DNA of 17,854 nucleotides from positions 1 to 17,854 of the forward strand of contig NZ_JAUSCG010000241.1 in the NCBI RefSeq assembly GCF_030651615.1, given 5' to 3'. The notes under the pieces are model-generated. The model was not told the origin of the DNA. It ran no database searches and worked only from the letters and a program-made list of their open reading frames with translations. Of this stretch, positions 1 to 7,332 are shown piece by piece; the stretch's first letter is position 1; every line of letters begins with the position of its first letter. A program made the translations under genes and the position numbers. This DNA is from Methanocalculus sp. (GTDB taxonomy: Archaea; Halobacteriota; Methanomicrobia; Methanomicrobiales; Methanocorpusculaceae).

Positions 1-66
1 CAACAGGGTCTGCATTACACCGTTTGGATCGGAAAGATAATCTTGTGCTAAATCATACATATCCAT
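1..66 (-). CDS. 5' end of an unidentified gene, cut by the left window edge
   Basis: Reading the minus strand, an ATG at 66 opens a frame that stays open to the window edge and gives 22 residues beginning MDMYDLAQDYLSDP. A good ribosome binding site, AGGAGA (plus positions 75-80 as tctcct), lies 8 nt before the ATG. The ATG is therefore well supported although only the first 22 codons are visible. The peptide is acidic and helix-like with no signal peptide. I cannot name the family. A vague resemblance to the N-termini of mutator (IS256-type) transposases of methanogens came to mind, but 22 residues cannot support that call. The hairpin that surrounds the ribosome binding site is listed separately. 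Confidence 0.6.
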   Translation of the reverse strand, partial: MDMYDLAQDYLSDPNGVMQTLL

Positions 67-107
67 GGCTCTGTTCTCCTTTTGCAATTCTAACTTGGTA
101 CAGAGCC
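67..107 (-). promoter_or_regulatory. Hairpin enclosing the ribosome binding site of the left-edge gene
   Basis: GGCTCTGT (67-74) and ACAGAGCC (100-107) are perfect 8-nt inverted repeats separated by 25 nt. In minus-strand RNA the 3' arm abuts the AUG at 66 directly and the AGGAGA ribosome binding site falls in the loop next to that arm. If transcription starts upstream of 107 the fold could restrict ribosome access. An AT-rich element at 139-149 could serve as TATA and place the start near 118; another at about 108-123 would start inside the stem and abolish the hairpin. Function is inferred; the repeat itself is visible. Confidence 0.4.
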
Positions 108-238
108 TTAATGAATTTTACAGGAAAATACTGATACTATCGATTTATTGCAGAGTACTCTTCGTTCTTCTTCGCGTTTCTCATCCCGGCACTCTTTGCG
201 ATCACGGTTGCTTTTACGATAAGTCGGTGCGAGTGCAG

Positions 239-255
239 ACTGAGGGCCCGTCAGT
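239..255. repeat. Short palindrome over the deaminase stop codon
   Basis: ACTGAGGGCCCGTCAGT is a near-perfect inverted repeat (5-bp arms ACTGA/TCAGT plus a GGCC core). It includes the deaminase stop codon at 251-253. It could act as a 3' hairpin that ends or protects the transcript, but no clear U-tract follows on the minus strand. Confidence 0.3.
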
Positions 256-718
256 AAGTTTGCCGATTGGGAATTGCCTCCCATTCACGTAGGAGAGCAA
301 GGTTCTCTTCAAGGAGAAAACCGCCGATTATCTCAATTTTGCTTCCTCCTCTCTTCTGCATTTCAGTATTTGGTATCGTCATCTCGGAAAATCCAAGGGC
401 ATGTACATCTTCAATAGAGGTCCCATATATGATCGTTTTGATCTTTGCCCAGTGACAGGCAGCAAAACACATGGGACATGGCTCAGTTGTTGCATACATT
501 GTGCATCCTGAGAGATCAACTGTGTTCAATCGTGCTTCCGCCTTTCTGATCGCGATGATCTCTGCATGAGCGGTGCTGTCTATGCCTGCAAACACCTGAT
601 TGTGTGCAGATACGATAAGTTTCCCATTACACTCAATAGCTGCACCAAACGGGGACTGGCCATGAGCTATTCCAACCCGGGCAGATCTGATCGCTTCCCG
701 CATATAATCCGGGTTCAT
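251..718 (-). CDS. CMP/dCMP-type nucleoside deaminase, guanine deaminase-like
   Basis: A 155-residue zinc-dependent cytidine deaminase fold protein. The zinc site and proton shuttle are visible: H51-A-E53 (motif TAHAEIIAI) followed by P80-C81-P-M-C84 (motif TTEPCPMC). Family knowledge says the His and two Cys bind zinc and the Glu activates water to deaminate an amino group on a base or nucleoside. Length, the downstream run of residues and the C-terminal Tyr resemble guanine deaminases of the GuaD type, so purine salvage (guanine to xanthine) is my first guess; cytosine/CMP or tRNA adenosine deamination cannot be excluded. I chose ATG 718 over an upstream in-frame start at 742 because MNPDYMREAIR fits the family start and a TATA-like element is centred 26 nt upstream, suggesting a leaderless mRNA. 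Single-gene unit; a small palindrome covers its stop codon (239-255). Confidence 0.85.
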   Translation of the reverse strand: MNPDYMREAIRSARVGIAHGQSPFGAAIECNGKLIVSAHNQVFAGIDSTAHAEIIAIRKAEARLNTVDLSGCTMYATTEPCPMCFAACHWAKIKTIIYGTSIEDVHALGFSEMTIPNTEMQKRGGSKIEIIGGFLLEENLALLREWEAIPNRQTY

Positions 719-740
719 AATACTACATGTGACTCTGAAC

Positions 741-748
741 AATTAAGA
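741..748 (-). promoter_or_regulatory. TATA-like element of the deaminase gene
   Basis: The minus strand reads CTTAATT here, centred about 26 nt before the ATG at 718. No ribosome binding site precedes the ATG, so a leaderless transcript beginning at or near the start codon is likely. Confidence 0.5.
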
Positions 749-845
749 TGTTCACGATCGAAACAGACAGGAAGCCCAGGACGTTAATCGAAAGAAGTTG
801 ACGGACATCAGGGGTTGATCCGAGTCGCCCCTGCAGTGTAGAGCA

Positions 846-861
846 TAAAAACAGTAAAAAG
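846..861 (-). terminator. U-rich terminator after the beta-propeller gene
   Basis: On the minus strand two T-runs of five (TTTTT at 860-856 and 851-847) follow the stop codon at 874 within 14-28 nt. Archaeal RNA polymerase terminates at such oligo-U stretches without needing a stem. Confidence 0.5.
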
Positions 862-873
862 AGGGAATGGCCT

Positions 874-2748
874 TCATTCAGCACGGGCGGGGAAATAACC
901 GATGTTGTAACCCAATCTGGGGTAGACCGGGAGATCGATCGTTGCATAGCGTTTTGATGGCGACCGGATATCTGTCAGGACGACTGAGTTATCAGAGATG
1001 GTAGCGAGCACCTCACCTATTGAGAGGGATCGTCTCACTGCTGTTGGCCATCTGTCTGGGTCCGGAGGTGCATCACCTGCATACTGTGCGACTGTCCCCC
1101 TCAGGGTGAACCCGGACTCTGATGAGACCTCATAGACATAGGAGCCCTGCCAGACATATCCTGAGCCATACCCGGCTGAGACGGTGATCGGCAGAACCAT
1201 TACCCCGTTCTTCGTATTCAGGTAGAATGCCTTGTGATCACGGAGCACCTCTGAATCACTCCCCTGACCCCCAATGGTGACCGAGTCCTTCAGTTTCGGA
1301 TTGCTTACATTTGTCACATCAAAGAGGGCGACTTTCACCCCGGTGGTAATGACACCACCCCATGAGGACTCTTCCGTATCTTTTCCGATTCCGATGATAT
1401 GATTCGTATCAAAGGGATGAAGATAGTCGGAGTATCCGGGTATCTTCAGTTCTCCAAGGATCTGTGGGTTCTTCGGATCTGAGAGATCAATAACAAAGAA
1501 GGGATCGATCTGGCGGAAGGTGACGAGATAACATCGATCTCCGATGAATCGTGCAGAAAATATCCGTTCTGTTGGTGCGATCCCGGTGATCTCTCCGGTG
1601 ATGGTGCCGCTCTGGTCAAGAATGGTGATGCGTGATGATGTCACACTCCCCATCTGACCGTATTCCTCCATTGTTGTCGCGACACGGAGGTGGTTTTTGT
1701 ATTCATCAAGTGAGAACTGGTTTAAGAGCCTTCCCGGAACACTCATGCTCAGTCTCCAGACTGGATCACCCTTTCGGAGTTCGAACCGATGAATGATCGT
1801 GGATGGCCCTGATCTTCCATAGGATTGCTGGTTGCCATAGTATTGATATGCAATGAACAGATTCTCCTGCGATGCATAGAACGTTGAAGAGTATCCGACA
1901 AGGTAACTCTCTGCAGAGACTGATGATTTTGCAGCCGGCCGGAATGCTGTCAGTGTCTGGAAGATGAACGGACCTTCAAGATCGTCGAAGCGCCAGATAT
2001 CAGGTCTTTTGGAATCGGTCCCATCCATGATCATCGGAAGTGGAATATCAGATCCACGCCTCTGCGGATACTCCTGTGTGATCAGATACACAATACCATC
2101 TGTCATCCGGGATGATGCATAGGTGCCGGATGCTGTAATGGTTCGGATAAGCACCGGATTTGTGCGATCGGTGACATCATAGATCATTGCATGAGTCACC
2201 TCCCGACGGACAGGGACGGGTGCTGCACTCCCCTCTACCGGTTCAAATACTTCTTCAGTCACATCTGAGAAGATTGCGACGACAGAGCCGCTGAGATACA
2301 TCTCACGTGGAGTTCCTGTAAGGGTGGTATTTGAAATAATCCTGGCATTTTCGGGGGGATATGCTTCTATGATGACAAACTCCCCTCCGGCGATCAGATA
2401 GATATACCTGCCATCATTTTTTACGAAATCGGCTTCATCCACCCCTTCAACCTGAATGTTCGTTGTGGAGTATTCAACGCCGGCACCAGCTGCTGAAGGT
2501 ATGGGTGCCATCTCCGAAAGAGCATTCTTTGTCGATTGTGCGAATATGGCACCATCCATTCTGTAAGAACCAGTGGTAGCTCTCTCTTCAGATTGAATCA
2601 GGTATTCTCTTACATCCTTATCTGAGGCAAACTTTACAGGACCACCTGATGATGTGATCTCTGCGGGTTGTAACATTGCAACCCCGATGATAGCAGCAAT
2701 TATGAGAATGCCGATCACAAGTGCTGCTGAAAGATATCCGGAACTCAA
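874..2748 (-). CDS. Membrane-anchored beta-propeller protein (COG4880 / Beta_propel type)
   Basis: A 624-residue protein with one N-terminal hydrophobic segment (about residues 5-26) and no further membrane spans, so it is probably anchored with the bulk outside the cell. Residues 93-119 carry the signature of the family known as secreted proteins with a C-terminal beta-propeller distantly related to WD-40 repeats: TTNIQVEGVDEADFVKNDG then RYIYLI. The rest is a series of beta-rich blades with many Asp-Pro-Asn and Gly turns. Biochemical role is unknown for the family; extracellular binding or scaffolding is an inference. The start is TTG at 2748, supported by GGAGAGG (minus strand, 2762-2756) 7 nt upstream. 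It lies 80 nt downstream of the histidine kinase on the same strand, but an intervening hairpin with a T-rich tail suggests separate transcription. A downstream U-rich stretch ends the unit. Confidence 0.85.
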   Translation of the reverse strand: MSSGYLSAALVIGILIIAAIIGVAMLQPAEITSSGGPVKFASDKDVREYLIQSEERATTGSYRMDGAIFAQSTKNALSEMAPIPSAAGAGVEYSTTNIQVEGVDEADFVKNDGRYIYLIAGGEFVIIEAYPPENARIISNTTLTGTPREMYLSGSVVAIFSDVTEEVFEPVEGSAAPVPVRREVTHAMIYDVTDRTNPVLIRTITASGTYASSRMTDGIVYLITQEYPQRRGSDIPLPMIMDGTDSKRPDIWRFDDLEGPFIFQTLTAFRPAAKSSVSAESYLVGYSSTFYASQENLFIAYQYYGNQQSYGRSGPSTIIHRFELRKGDPVWRLSMSVPGRLLNQFSLDEYKNHLRVATTMEEYGQMGSVTSSRITILDQSGTITGEITGIAPTERIFSARFIGDRCYLVTFRQIDPFFVIDLSDPKNPQILGELKIPGYSDYLHPFDTNHIIGIGKDTEESSWGGVITTGVKVALFDVTNVSNPKLKDSVTIGGQGSDSEVLRDHKAFYLNTKNGVMVLPITVSAGYGSGYVWQGSYVYEVSSESGFTLRGTVAQYAGDAPPDPDRWPTAVRRSLSIGEVLATISDNSVVLTDIRSPSKRYATIDLPVYPRLGYNIGYFPARAE

Positions 2749-2787
2749 AATCGATCCTCTCCTATATGACTAGAAGAGGCGCCAGAT

Positions 2788-2809
2788 AAGAAATAGTTTT
2801 GGAAAACTA
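2788..2809 (-). terminator. Hairpin plus T-rich tail after the histidine kinase
   Basis: TAGTTTT (2794-2800) and AAAACTA (2803-2809) are perfect 7-nt inverted arms around GG. On the minus strand they are followed at once by TTTCTT. The site is 20 nt beyond the kinase stop codon (2829), where a terminator is expected. The same AT-rich block may also serve as the TATA element of the beta-propeller gene. Confidence 0.5.
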
Positions 2810-2828
2810 CGGAAAATCCCGCAGTCTA

Positions 2829-5800
2829 TCAGGATTTAATCCGCCACATACCGGCCGGAACTTCAAGTTCAAATCGTGCTCCCTTCCCATACGTACCGGT
2901 CTCCTGAATGGTAATGCCGGTAATCCGGAGGATCTCCTGTGAGAGGAAGAGACCAAATCCGGTATTCTTCCCGACACCCCAGCCAAAGATTGCCTTTTTT
3001 GATTCATCACTGACCCCGATGCCATTATCCTCCCAGATAATCCTGCAGTTATTGTCATCTATCTCATAGGAGAGGCGGACCTGCGTTGCGCCCTCTCCAT
3101 GACGGAGGGTGTTATCCATCAGGTTGAAGAAGACCTTTTCGAGCATCGGATCGGCCAGCACAAGGAGGGCCTGACATTCATCCTGAAAGGTGATCGTTTC
3201 AGTTGAAATCTCATCCAGCCTGAAAGATAGTGACTGCCAGACCGGCTCTGCAACACCTAGTTTCTCATACTGGCGAGTGAACTCAATATGTCGCTGGATT
3301 GCGGCGGCTGCCATCTCCACCTGTCGAAGATACGTATGTTGAATTGAATCATCATCACTATCATAGGCAAGGGTGAGATAGCCTTGCAGAGTTGTCAGTT
3401 TATTGAGAATATCATGGCGGGTGATGCTTGATAACAGTTGGAGCTTCCGATTTGCCTGTCTGAGCGCCTCTTCAATGGTTTTCTGATGGGTCAGATCAAT
3501 CACATGATTGAGTGTAGCATACCGTCCATCCCATGTACTACGGGAGCTATGAATGGTTATCCAGGTGTAATCTCCATCTTTTCGCAATAGACGGAAATCA
3601 TAGTGTTCCGGGACCTGTTCTCCGGTAAGTCGCTTTTGATGGTTGACAGCCACCATCTCACGATCATCCGGATGAATGAACTCAATAAATGGCTTTGCGT
3701 ATATCTCCTCTTCAGAATACCCGGTTAACTCCTTCAACCTTCGATTACTGAGCCGGATCATCCCATCCTGTGCAACAAGAATACCTTCGTTTGAATGCTC
3801 GATCAACTGGCGATACTTCTCCTCGCTTCTAAAGAGTGCATCTTCCACCTTCTTTCGGTCAGTGATATCCGTCAGTACAAGGAGTGTTGCCGGAGCATCA
3901 TGATGCCTGATTGAAGCACCTTTGACGATCACCAATGAACGTTCTCCCCCCTTTGAGATGATCTCAATCTCATAGGGTGCAATCTCCCTCTGCTCCTGAC
4001 GATCTGTTAGCTTCTCTCTCACCCCTTCATGATACTCCTGAGCAACGAATGAGAGGACATGCATGCCGATCACCTCCTGTGCGGAGTATCCAAGGGCAGC
4101 AGCAGCTGGCGGATTAATATGGAGGATCCTCCCATCTGACCCGTAGAGAAGGACATAGTCAGGAAGGTTCTCTATCAGTGTCCGGTTGAAGAGTTCGCTC
4201 TCCTTTAAGAAAATGTCAGCACGTTTCTGGTCGGTGATATTCCGTGAGACCACAAGGATAGCAGTTGGGCGACCATCCTCGTCTCTGAGAAACTTCAGAG
4301 TGTTATTAACCCAGATGGTCGATCCGTCTTTATGATACTCCTCAAGGTCAAGGGTGACGACCCGGTCGGGATTATGTGTGCCCTCCGCCTCATGCTGCAT
4401 CTCTTCAGCAAACCGCCTGAGAGCCAGGTCTCTTGAGGCCGGTATCAGTACCTCTTCAAATGACTGCTGCATCACCTCTGAAACGGTGAAGCCGCGCAGT
4501 GCCGTAATCGAGGGGCTGACATAGATGAAATGCATCGAGAGATCCACCACGGTGATCGTCTCGGTCATGTTCTCAGTGATCATCCGGTACTGCTCTTCAC
4601 TCCTCCTGATCGCATCCTCCATCAGGACACGATCAGTGATGTCATAAAATGAGGCGACCGACTGACGTGTACCCGGGATCATCCCGACTGTCACATGAGT
4701 GGCATGATTTCCACCAAATCTGTCGATGAACGTGAACTCATAATTTCGTGGTGGGGTTTCGTTTGATCTTCTCCTCTGCTGATGGTACTGAACCATCCGA
4801 TCACGATCAGACTGGCTGACAAACTCTGTCCAGCTTCGACCGATGATATCTTCGGTATTATCTCCTGAAAGCTGTTCAAATGCAGTATTTGCGAGAGATA
4901 TTGTGGTATCCTCTTCGATGATGATCGTCGCAGCGCTCGTGTATTCAAAGATCGCCCGGTATCGCCCCTCGGAGATGATGAGTTCTTTCTGAGCAGCCAT
5001 AATCTCATTATACTGCTGCCTCAGCTCCTCATCTGTTGCCATCAACTCCTCATTTGCCCTCCGAAGCTCTCTATCCTGCATCATCAGGTTGGTGATATCC
5101 CTGCCGACAGACTGGTATTCCCGGAGAATACCGCTATCATCATACATTGCCCGGGTGCTCCATCTCTGCCAGAAGATCTGCCCATCCGGCATGATAACCC
5201 GCTCTTCAATTGTTCCTGAGGGCTGATCGGGGGTGAAAGAGGCGAAATGATGGAAGACGCTATCAGCATCGTCAGGATGTATTGTTGGTTGAAACCTGCT
5301 CCCTATGATAGCTTCACGACTGATTTCAAAAAGGTTACAGAACGCATCATTCACAAAGATGATCGTATTGTCGGGTAAAAATCGGCAGATGAGTTCATCC
5401 ATATCTTCAACAACATTCCTATACCGCACTTCACTCTCACGGAGTGCATCCTCACTTCTCCTCCTTGCAACAGCATACCGGACTTTATTTGAGAGTTCAG
5501 CAAACTGTGACTTTGGATCCCCGCCTTTCTGAAGGTAGAAATCAGCTCCACTGTTGAGCGCCTCAATCGCCACCTCTTCGCGGCCTTTTCCGGTGAAGAT
5601 GATGAACGGAGTAGTATTTCCAATAGTTTTGAGGTATTTCAGGAGTTCAATCCCGTTCATCTCAGGCATCTGATAGTCTGAGATTATCGCATCAAAACGT
5701 TGATCTGAAAGGAGCCGGATAGCATCGGTTGCACTCTCACTCTTCGTAACGGAAAATTCACCCATCCGCTCCAGAAAAAGTTTCCCTATCTCAAGGAGAG

Positions 5801-5843
5801 CAGGCTCATCGTCAACATAAAGGATGGAGATAGGTGATGGCAT
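2829..5843 (-). CDS. Soluble hybrid sensor kinase: receiver, five PAS domains, histidine kinase
   Basis: A 1004-residue cytoplasmic signalling protein with no membrane segment. Residues 5-125 are a complete receiver domain: acidic pair D11-D12, phosphoacceptor D56 (motif IISDYQMPEMNG), T84 and K106. Five PAS domains follow at about 137-252, 293-406, 417-535, 548-662 and 672-790, several ending in the typical DITD linker. Between PAS1 and PAS2 a charged helix (about 255-292, RRANEELMATDEELRQQ) looks like a coiled-coil signalling helix. The kinase core has His810 in SITRHDILNKL, an N-box near 907-917 (DNTLRHGE), the D939-N-G-I-G motif and a GFGLFLS box near 967, so it should bind ATP and autophosphorylate. 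This receiver-first layout is common in Methanomicrobiales; the input signal is unknown. ATG 5843 has a TATA-like element 27 nt upstream and no ribosome binding site. No partner response regulator lies nearby. Confidence 0.93.
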   Translation of the reverse strand: MPSPISILYVDDEPALLEIGKLFLERMGEFSVTKSESATDAIRLLSDQRFDAIISDYQMPEMNGIELLKYLKTIGNTTPFIIFTGKGREEVAIEALNSGADFYLQKGGDPKSQFAELSNKVRYAVARRRSEDALRESEVRYRNVVEDMDELICRFLPDNTIIFVNDAFCNLFEISREAIIGSRFQPTIHPDDADSVFHHFASFTPDQPSGTIEERVIMPDGQIFWQRWSTRAMYDDSGILREYQSVGRDITNLMMQDRELRRANEELMATDEELRQQYNEIMAAQKELIISEGRYRAIFEYTSAATIIIEEDTTISLANTAFEQLSGDNTEDIIGRSWTEFVSQSDRDRMVQYHQQRRRSNETPPRNYEFTFIDRFGGNHATHVTVGMIPGTRQSVASFYDITDRVLMEDAIRRSEEQYRMITENMTETITVVDLSMHFIYVSPSITALRGFTVSEVMQQSFEEVLIPASRDLALRRFAEEMQHEAEGTHNPDRVVTLDLEEYHKDGSTIWVNNTLKFLRDEDGRPTAILVVSRNITDQKRADIFLKESELFNRTLIENLPDYVLLYGSDGRILHINPPAAAALGYSAQEVIGMHVLSFVAQEYHEGVREKLTDRQEQREIAPYEIEIISKGGERSLVIVKGASIRHHDAPATLLVLTDITDRKKVEDALFRSEEKYRQLIEHSNEGILVAQDGMIRLSNRRLKELTGYSEEEIYAKPFIEFIHPDDREMVAVNHQKRLTGEQVPEHYDFRLLRKDGDYTWITIHSSRSTWDGRYATLNHVIDLTHQKTIEEALRQANRKLQLLSSITRHDILNKLTTLQGYLTLAYDSDDDSIQHTYLRQVEMAAAAIQRHIEFTRQYEKLGVAEPVWQSLSFRLDEISTETITFQDECQALLVLADPMLEKVFFNLMDNTLRHGEGATQVRLSYEIDDNNCRIIWEDNGIGVSDESKKAIFGWGVGKNTGFGLFLSQEILRITGITIQETGTYGKGARFELEVPAGMWRIKS

Positions 5844-5866
5844 AGAGAGATGTCGGATTTGATATG

Positions 5867-5873
5867 ATTAAAA
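5867..5873 (-). promoter_or_regulatory. TATA-like element of the histidine kinase gene
   Basis: TTTTAAT on the minus strand, centred 27 nt before ATG 5843. With no ribosome binding site present, transcription probably begins at or near the start codon. Confidence 0.5.
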
Positions 5874-5907
5874 CTATTGATTTACTACCCTCAACAGGTA
5901 TGATCAA

Positions 5908-5925
5908 TGATCTCTTGAGAGATCA
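5908..5925. repeat. Perfect palindrome over the stop codon of the GyrI-like gene
   Basis: TGATCTCTTGAGAGATCA has fully complementary arms (TGATCTC/GAGATCA around a TTGA loop). It includes the stop codon at 5923-5925. It may be a 3' mRNA hairpin or a protein-binding site in the short space before the histidine kinase promoter. No U-tract follows directly. Confidence 0.4.
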
Positions 5926-6393
5926 ACAGATCGGTGCATATATCCAGGTGACAAGGAGATCTTCCTCTGTCGTTTTTGGGTCATTGATGTACACCTCTCG
6001 GATTGGGCCGACGAGTACATGATTGTTCTTGTGCAACCATGCAAAGAGCTCTTTATACGTCTCCACAGACTCCGGGTATGGACCCATATGGATGATCCGG
6101 GCCATCTTCCCTCCCGGCAGTTCATAGGCAGTGATGTCGCCACATCCTTTGGCATCCCCTTCGACTGGGAATGCCACCTCAATATCGGCATTACCCATCT
6201 CCTGAGCCTTATGTACATCAGCAACAGACTCTTCATGGCAGATGTATGCAGGCGGACCGATCACTGAAATGCCCTGCTCCCGGATGCATACGAAGACCTC
6301 CATGATCATCTGTCCAATATCTTCATATCGTCCGGTTCTGCGAAGGCCGATGACCTTCTGGGGAGCTACATCAACGGTGATAATGGATCTCAT
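5923..6393 (-). CDS. Stand-alone GyrI-like (AraC effector-binding fold) small-molecule binding protein
   Basis: A 156-residue protein matching the GyrI-like/AraC effector-binding domain, without any attached DNA-binding domain. Family landmarks are visible: GLRRTGRYEDIG near the start, GPPAYICHEE in the middle, DIEVAFPV, and the C-terminal ELPGGKMARIIHMGPYP with YKELFAWL and REVYINDP. The fold binds amphipathic small molecules or cations in family members, and stand-alone versions are proposed to be drug- or metabolite-binding proteins; the ligand here is unknown. I chose ATG 6393 because the domain begins there and a TATA-like element is centred 25 nt upstream; an in-frame upstream start at 6426 would add a poorly matching hydrophobic stretch and leave the promoter inside the gene. 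It is a single-gene unit upstream of the kinase gene on the same strand. Confidence 0.85.
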   Translation of the reverse strand: MRSIITVDVAPQKVIGLRRTGRYEDIGQMIMEVFVCIREQGISVIGPPAYICHEESVADVHKAQEMGNADIEVAFPVEGDAKGCGDITAYELPGGKMARIIHMGPYPESVETYKELFAWLHKNNHVLVGPIREVYINDPKTTEEDLLVTWIYAPIC

Positions 6394-6415
6394 AACAGAT
6401 GATCTGTAGAGGAAG

Positions 6416-6421
6416 AATATA
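6416..6421 (-). promoter_or_regulatory. TATA-like element of the GyrI-like gene
   Basis: TTATAT (minus strand, in the context GCTTATATTC) lies about 25 nt before ATG 6393, with no ribosome binding site between them. This supports the shorter start and a leaderless transcript. Confidence 0.55.
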
Positions 6422-6467
6422 AGCAATCTCTAAAAGAGTGGAGGAAAAGATCATGTCCCTGTGGTTA

Positions 6468-7052
6468 TTATGCGATCCTTCTGAATAGTGAGATCCGCCA
6501 TCCAGTATCATGGAGACCAACAGACGTCCAGATGATCAGGGCACTTACCTCTTCATGAACAGATCCGTTTGTTCCAATCAACGGATGTACAAATATTATC
6601 ACTGCCGGGAATCCCTTCAACCGACTCAAATGCAGTTGATAGTATAGGTCTGCCTTCCGAGATCTCGGTCATGCTTTCCGGATTATAGCTGACATCCGCT
6701 CCAACCGCCATTGGGTCTTCTGGAAAGGTGGTCTGAATTATTCCTTCGGAATTTATGATCGCCGCACTCCGGATATATGGGCTTGTGCCATACAGACGCC
6801 GCATCTCTTCTTCTGCTACATCACCGGTAAGACCTGTCTGTGCAACAGCGTTTGCAGATCTGACTCCTCGGAATCTATGGATCTGAGCATCCGGTCGATG
6901 GCACTCTGAGAGGATGTAAGAATAGAATATGCAACGATCGTCTCATCTGCCCGATTCAATGCATCGAGAGTGGTTAGGTTCTCGACATCATCAGATGTTG
7001 TGCATCCCGCCACACCGATAACAAGAAGAGTGAAGATGATCATAAAAGTCAT
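6468..7052 (-). pseudogene. Frameshifted small lipoprotein with a PDC/Cache-like sensor domain
   Basis: Three open stretches read as one protein of about 195 residues. The first (from ATG 7052) has a hydrophobic N-terminus and a lipobox, GVAGC, followed by a helical segment; it breaks near 6855-6860 and hits TAG at 6816. The second frame continues from there with ANAVAQTGLTGDV and MRRLYGTSPYIRSAAIINS, and breaks near 6604-6609. The third frame, the same as the first, continues with AVIIFVHPLIGTNG, then SVGLHDTGWRISLF and stops at 6468. A one-base deletion followed by a one-base insertion would explain this. The order of elements (lipobox, helix, short extracytoplasmic sensing fold ending in a W-x-I-x-LF strand) resembles small Cache-domain lipoproteins common in Methanomicrobiales. 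It is probably non-functional as read, unless the bases are sequencing errors. No slippery heptamer was noticed at either break. Confidence 0.7.
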
Positions 7053-7119
7053 CCATTAGGATGATCGACTCGTCATGCTCTATCATCAGACAGAGAGTTG
7101 AATGGTATGAAAACATTCG

Positions 7120-7127
7120 AAAAGAAA
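7120..7127 (-). terminator. Oligo-T terminator of tRNA-Leu
   Basis: TTTCTTTT on the minus strand begins two nt beyond the tRNA 3' end. Such short T-runs are the usual terminators of archaeal tRNA genes. Confidence 0.5.
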
Positions 7128-7128
7128 T

Positions 7129-7212
7129 GCGAGGGACCGGATTCGAACCGGCGAACCCCTTCGAGACTAGCCCCTCAAGCTAGCGCCTTTGACCTGGCTC
7201 GGCAACCCTCGC
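7129..7212 (-). tRNA. tRNA-Leu, anticodon GAG
   Basis: An 84-nt class II tRNA on the minus strand. The acceptor arms GCGAGGG and CCCTCGC pair over 7 bp. The D region is GCCGAGCCAGGTCAAAGGC. The anticodon stem CTAGC/GCTAG encloses the loop TTGAGGG, giving anticodon GAG (reads CUU and CUC). A long variable arm follows, as expected for leucine, then a T-arm with TTCGAAT. No CCA is encoded and there is no intron. An AT-rich element at 7245-7251 is centred 36 nt before the 5' end, so the primary transcript should carry a leader of roughly 10 nt that RNase P removes. Confidence 0.95.
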
Positions 7213-7244
7213 ACGGATTGACCTAATAACATACGATGCTCTCC

Positions 7245-7251
7245 TTAAAAA
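7245..7251. promoter_or_regulatory. Shared TATA-like element between tRNA-Leu and the HTH-ACT gene
   Basis: TTAAAAA is the only strong AT-rich block in the 120-nt divergent spacer. Read leftward it would start transcription near 7222, just before the tRNA; read rightward it would start near 7274, ahead of the HTH-ACT gene and its AGGAGG at 7311-7316. Archaeal TATA elements can be read either way depending on the flanking BRE, which I cannot assign. Confidence 0.4.
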
Positions 7252-7332
7252 TCCTATCGATCTGACTCTATTCCCCCCCTTACTCGTCGAGTGGTATCCT
7301 TTTTCAACCCAGGAGGCAATTATCTCGTACTT

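Noticed and set aside
1..250. Terminal inverted repeat of an insertion sequence at the left edge
   Set aside because: The 8-bp repeat is within 41 nt and faces itself, and the other end of any element lies outside the window, so no end pair or target duplication can be tested.
6553..7052. Programmed frameshifting or stop readthrough to make one lipoprotein
   Set aside because: No slippery heptamer or following structure seen at either break, and reading through the TAG at 6816 does not restore the conserved frame; mutation or sequencing error is simpler.
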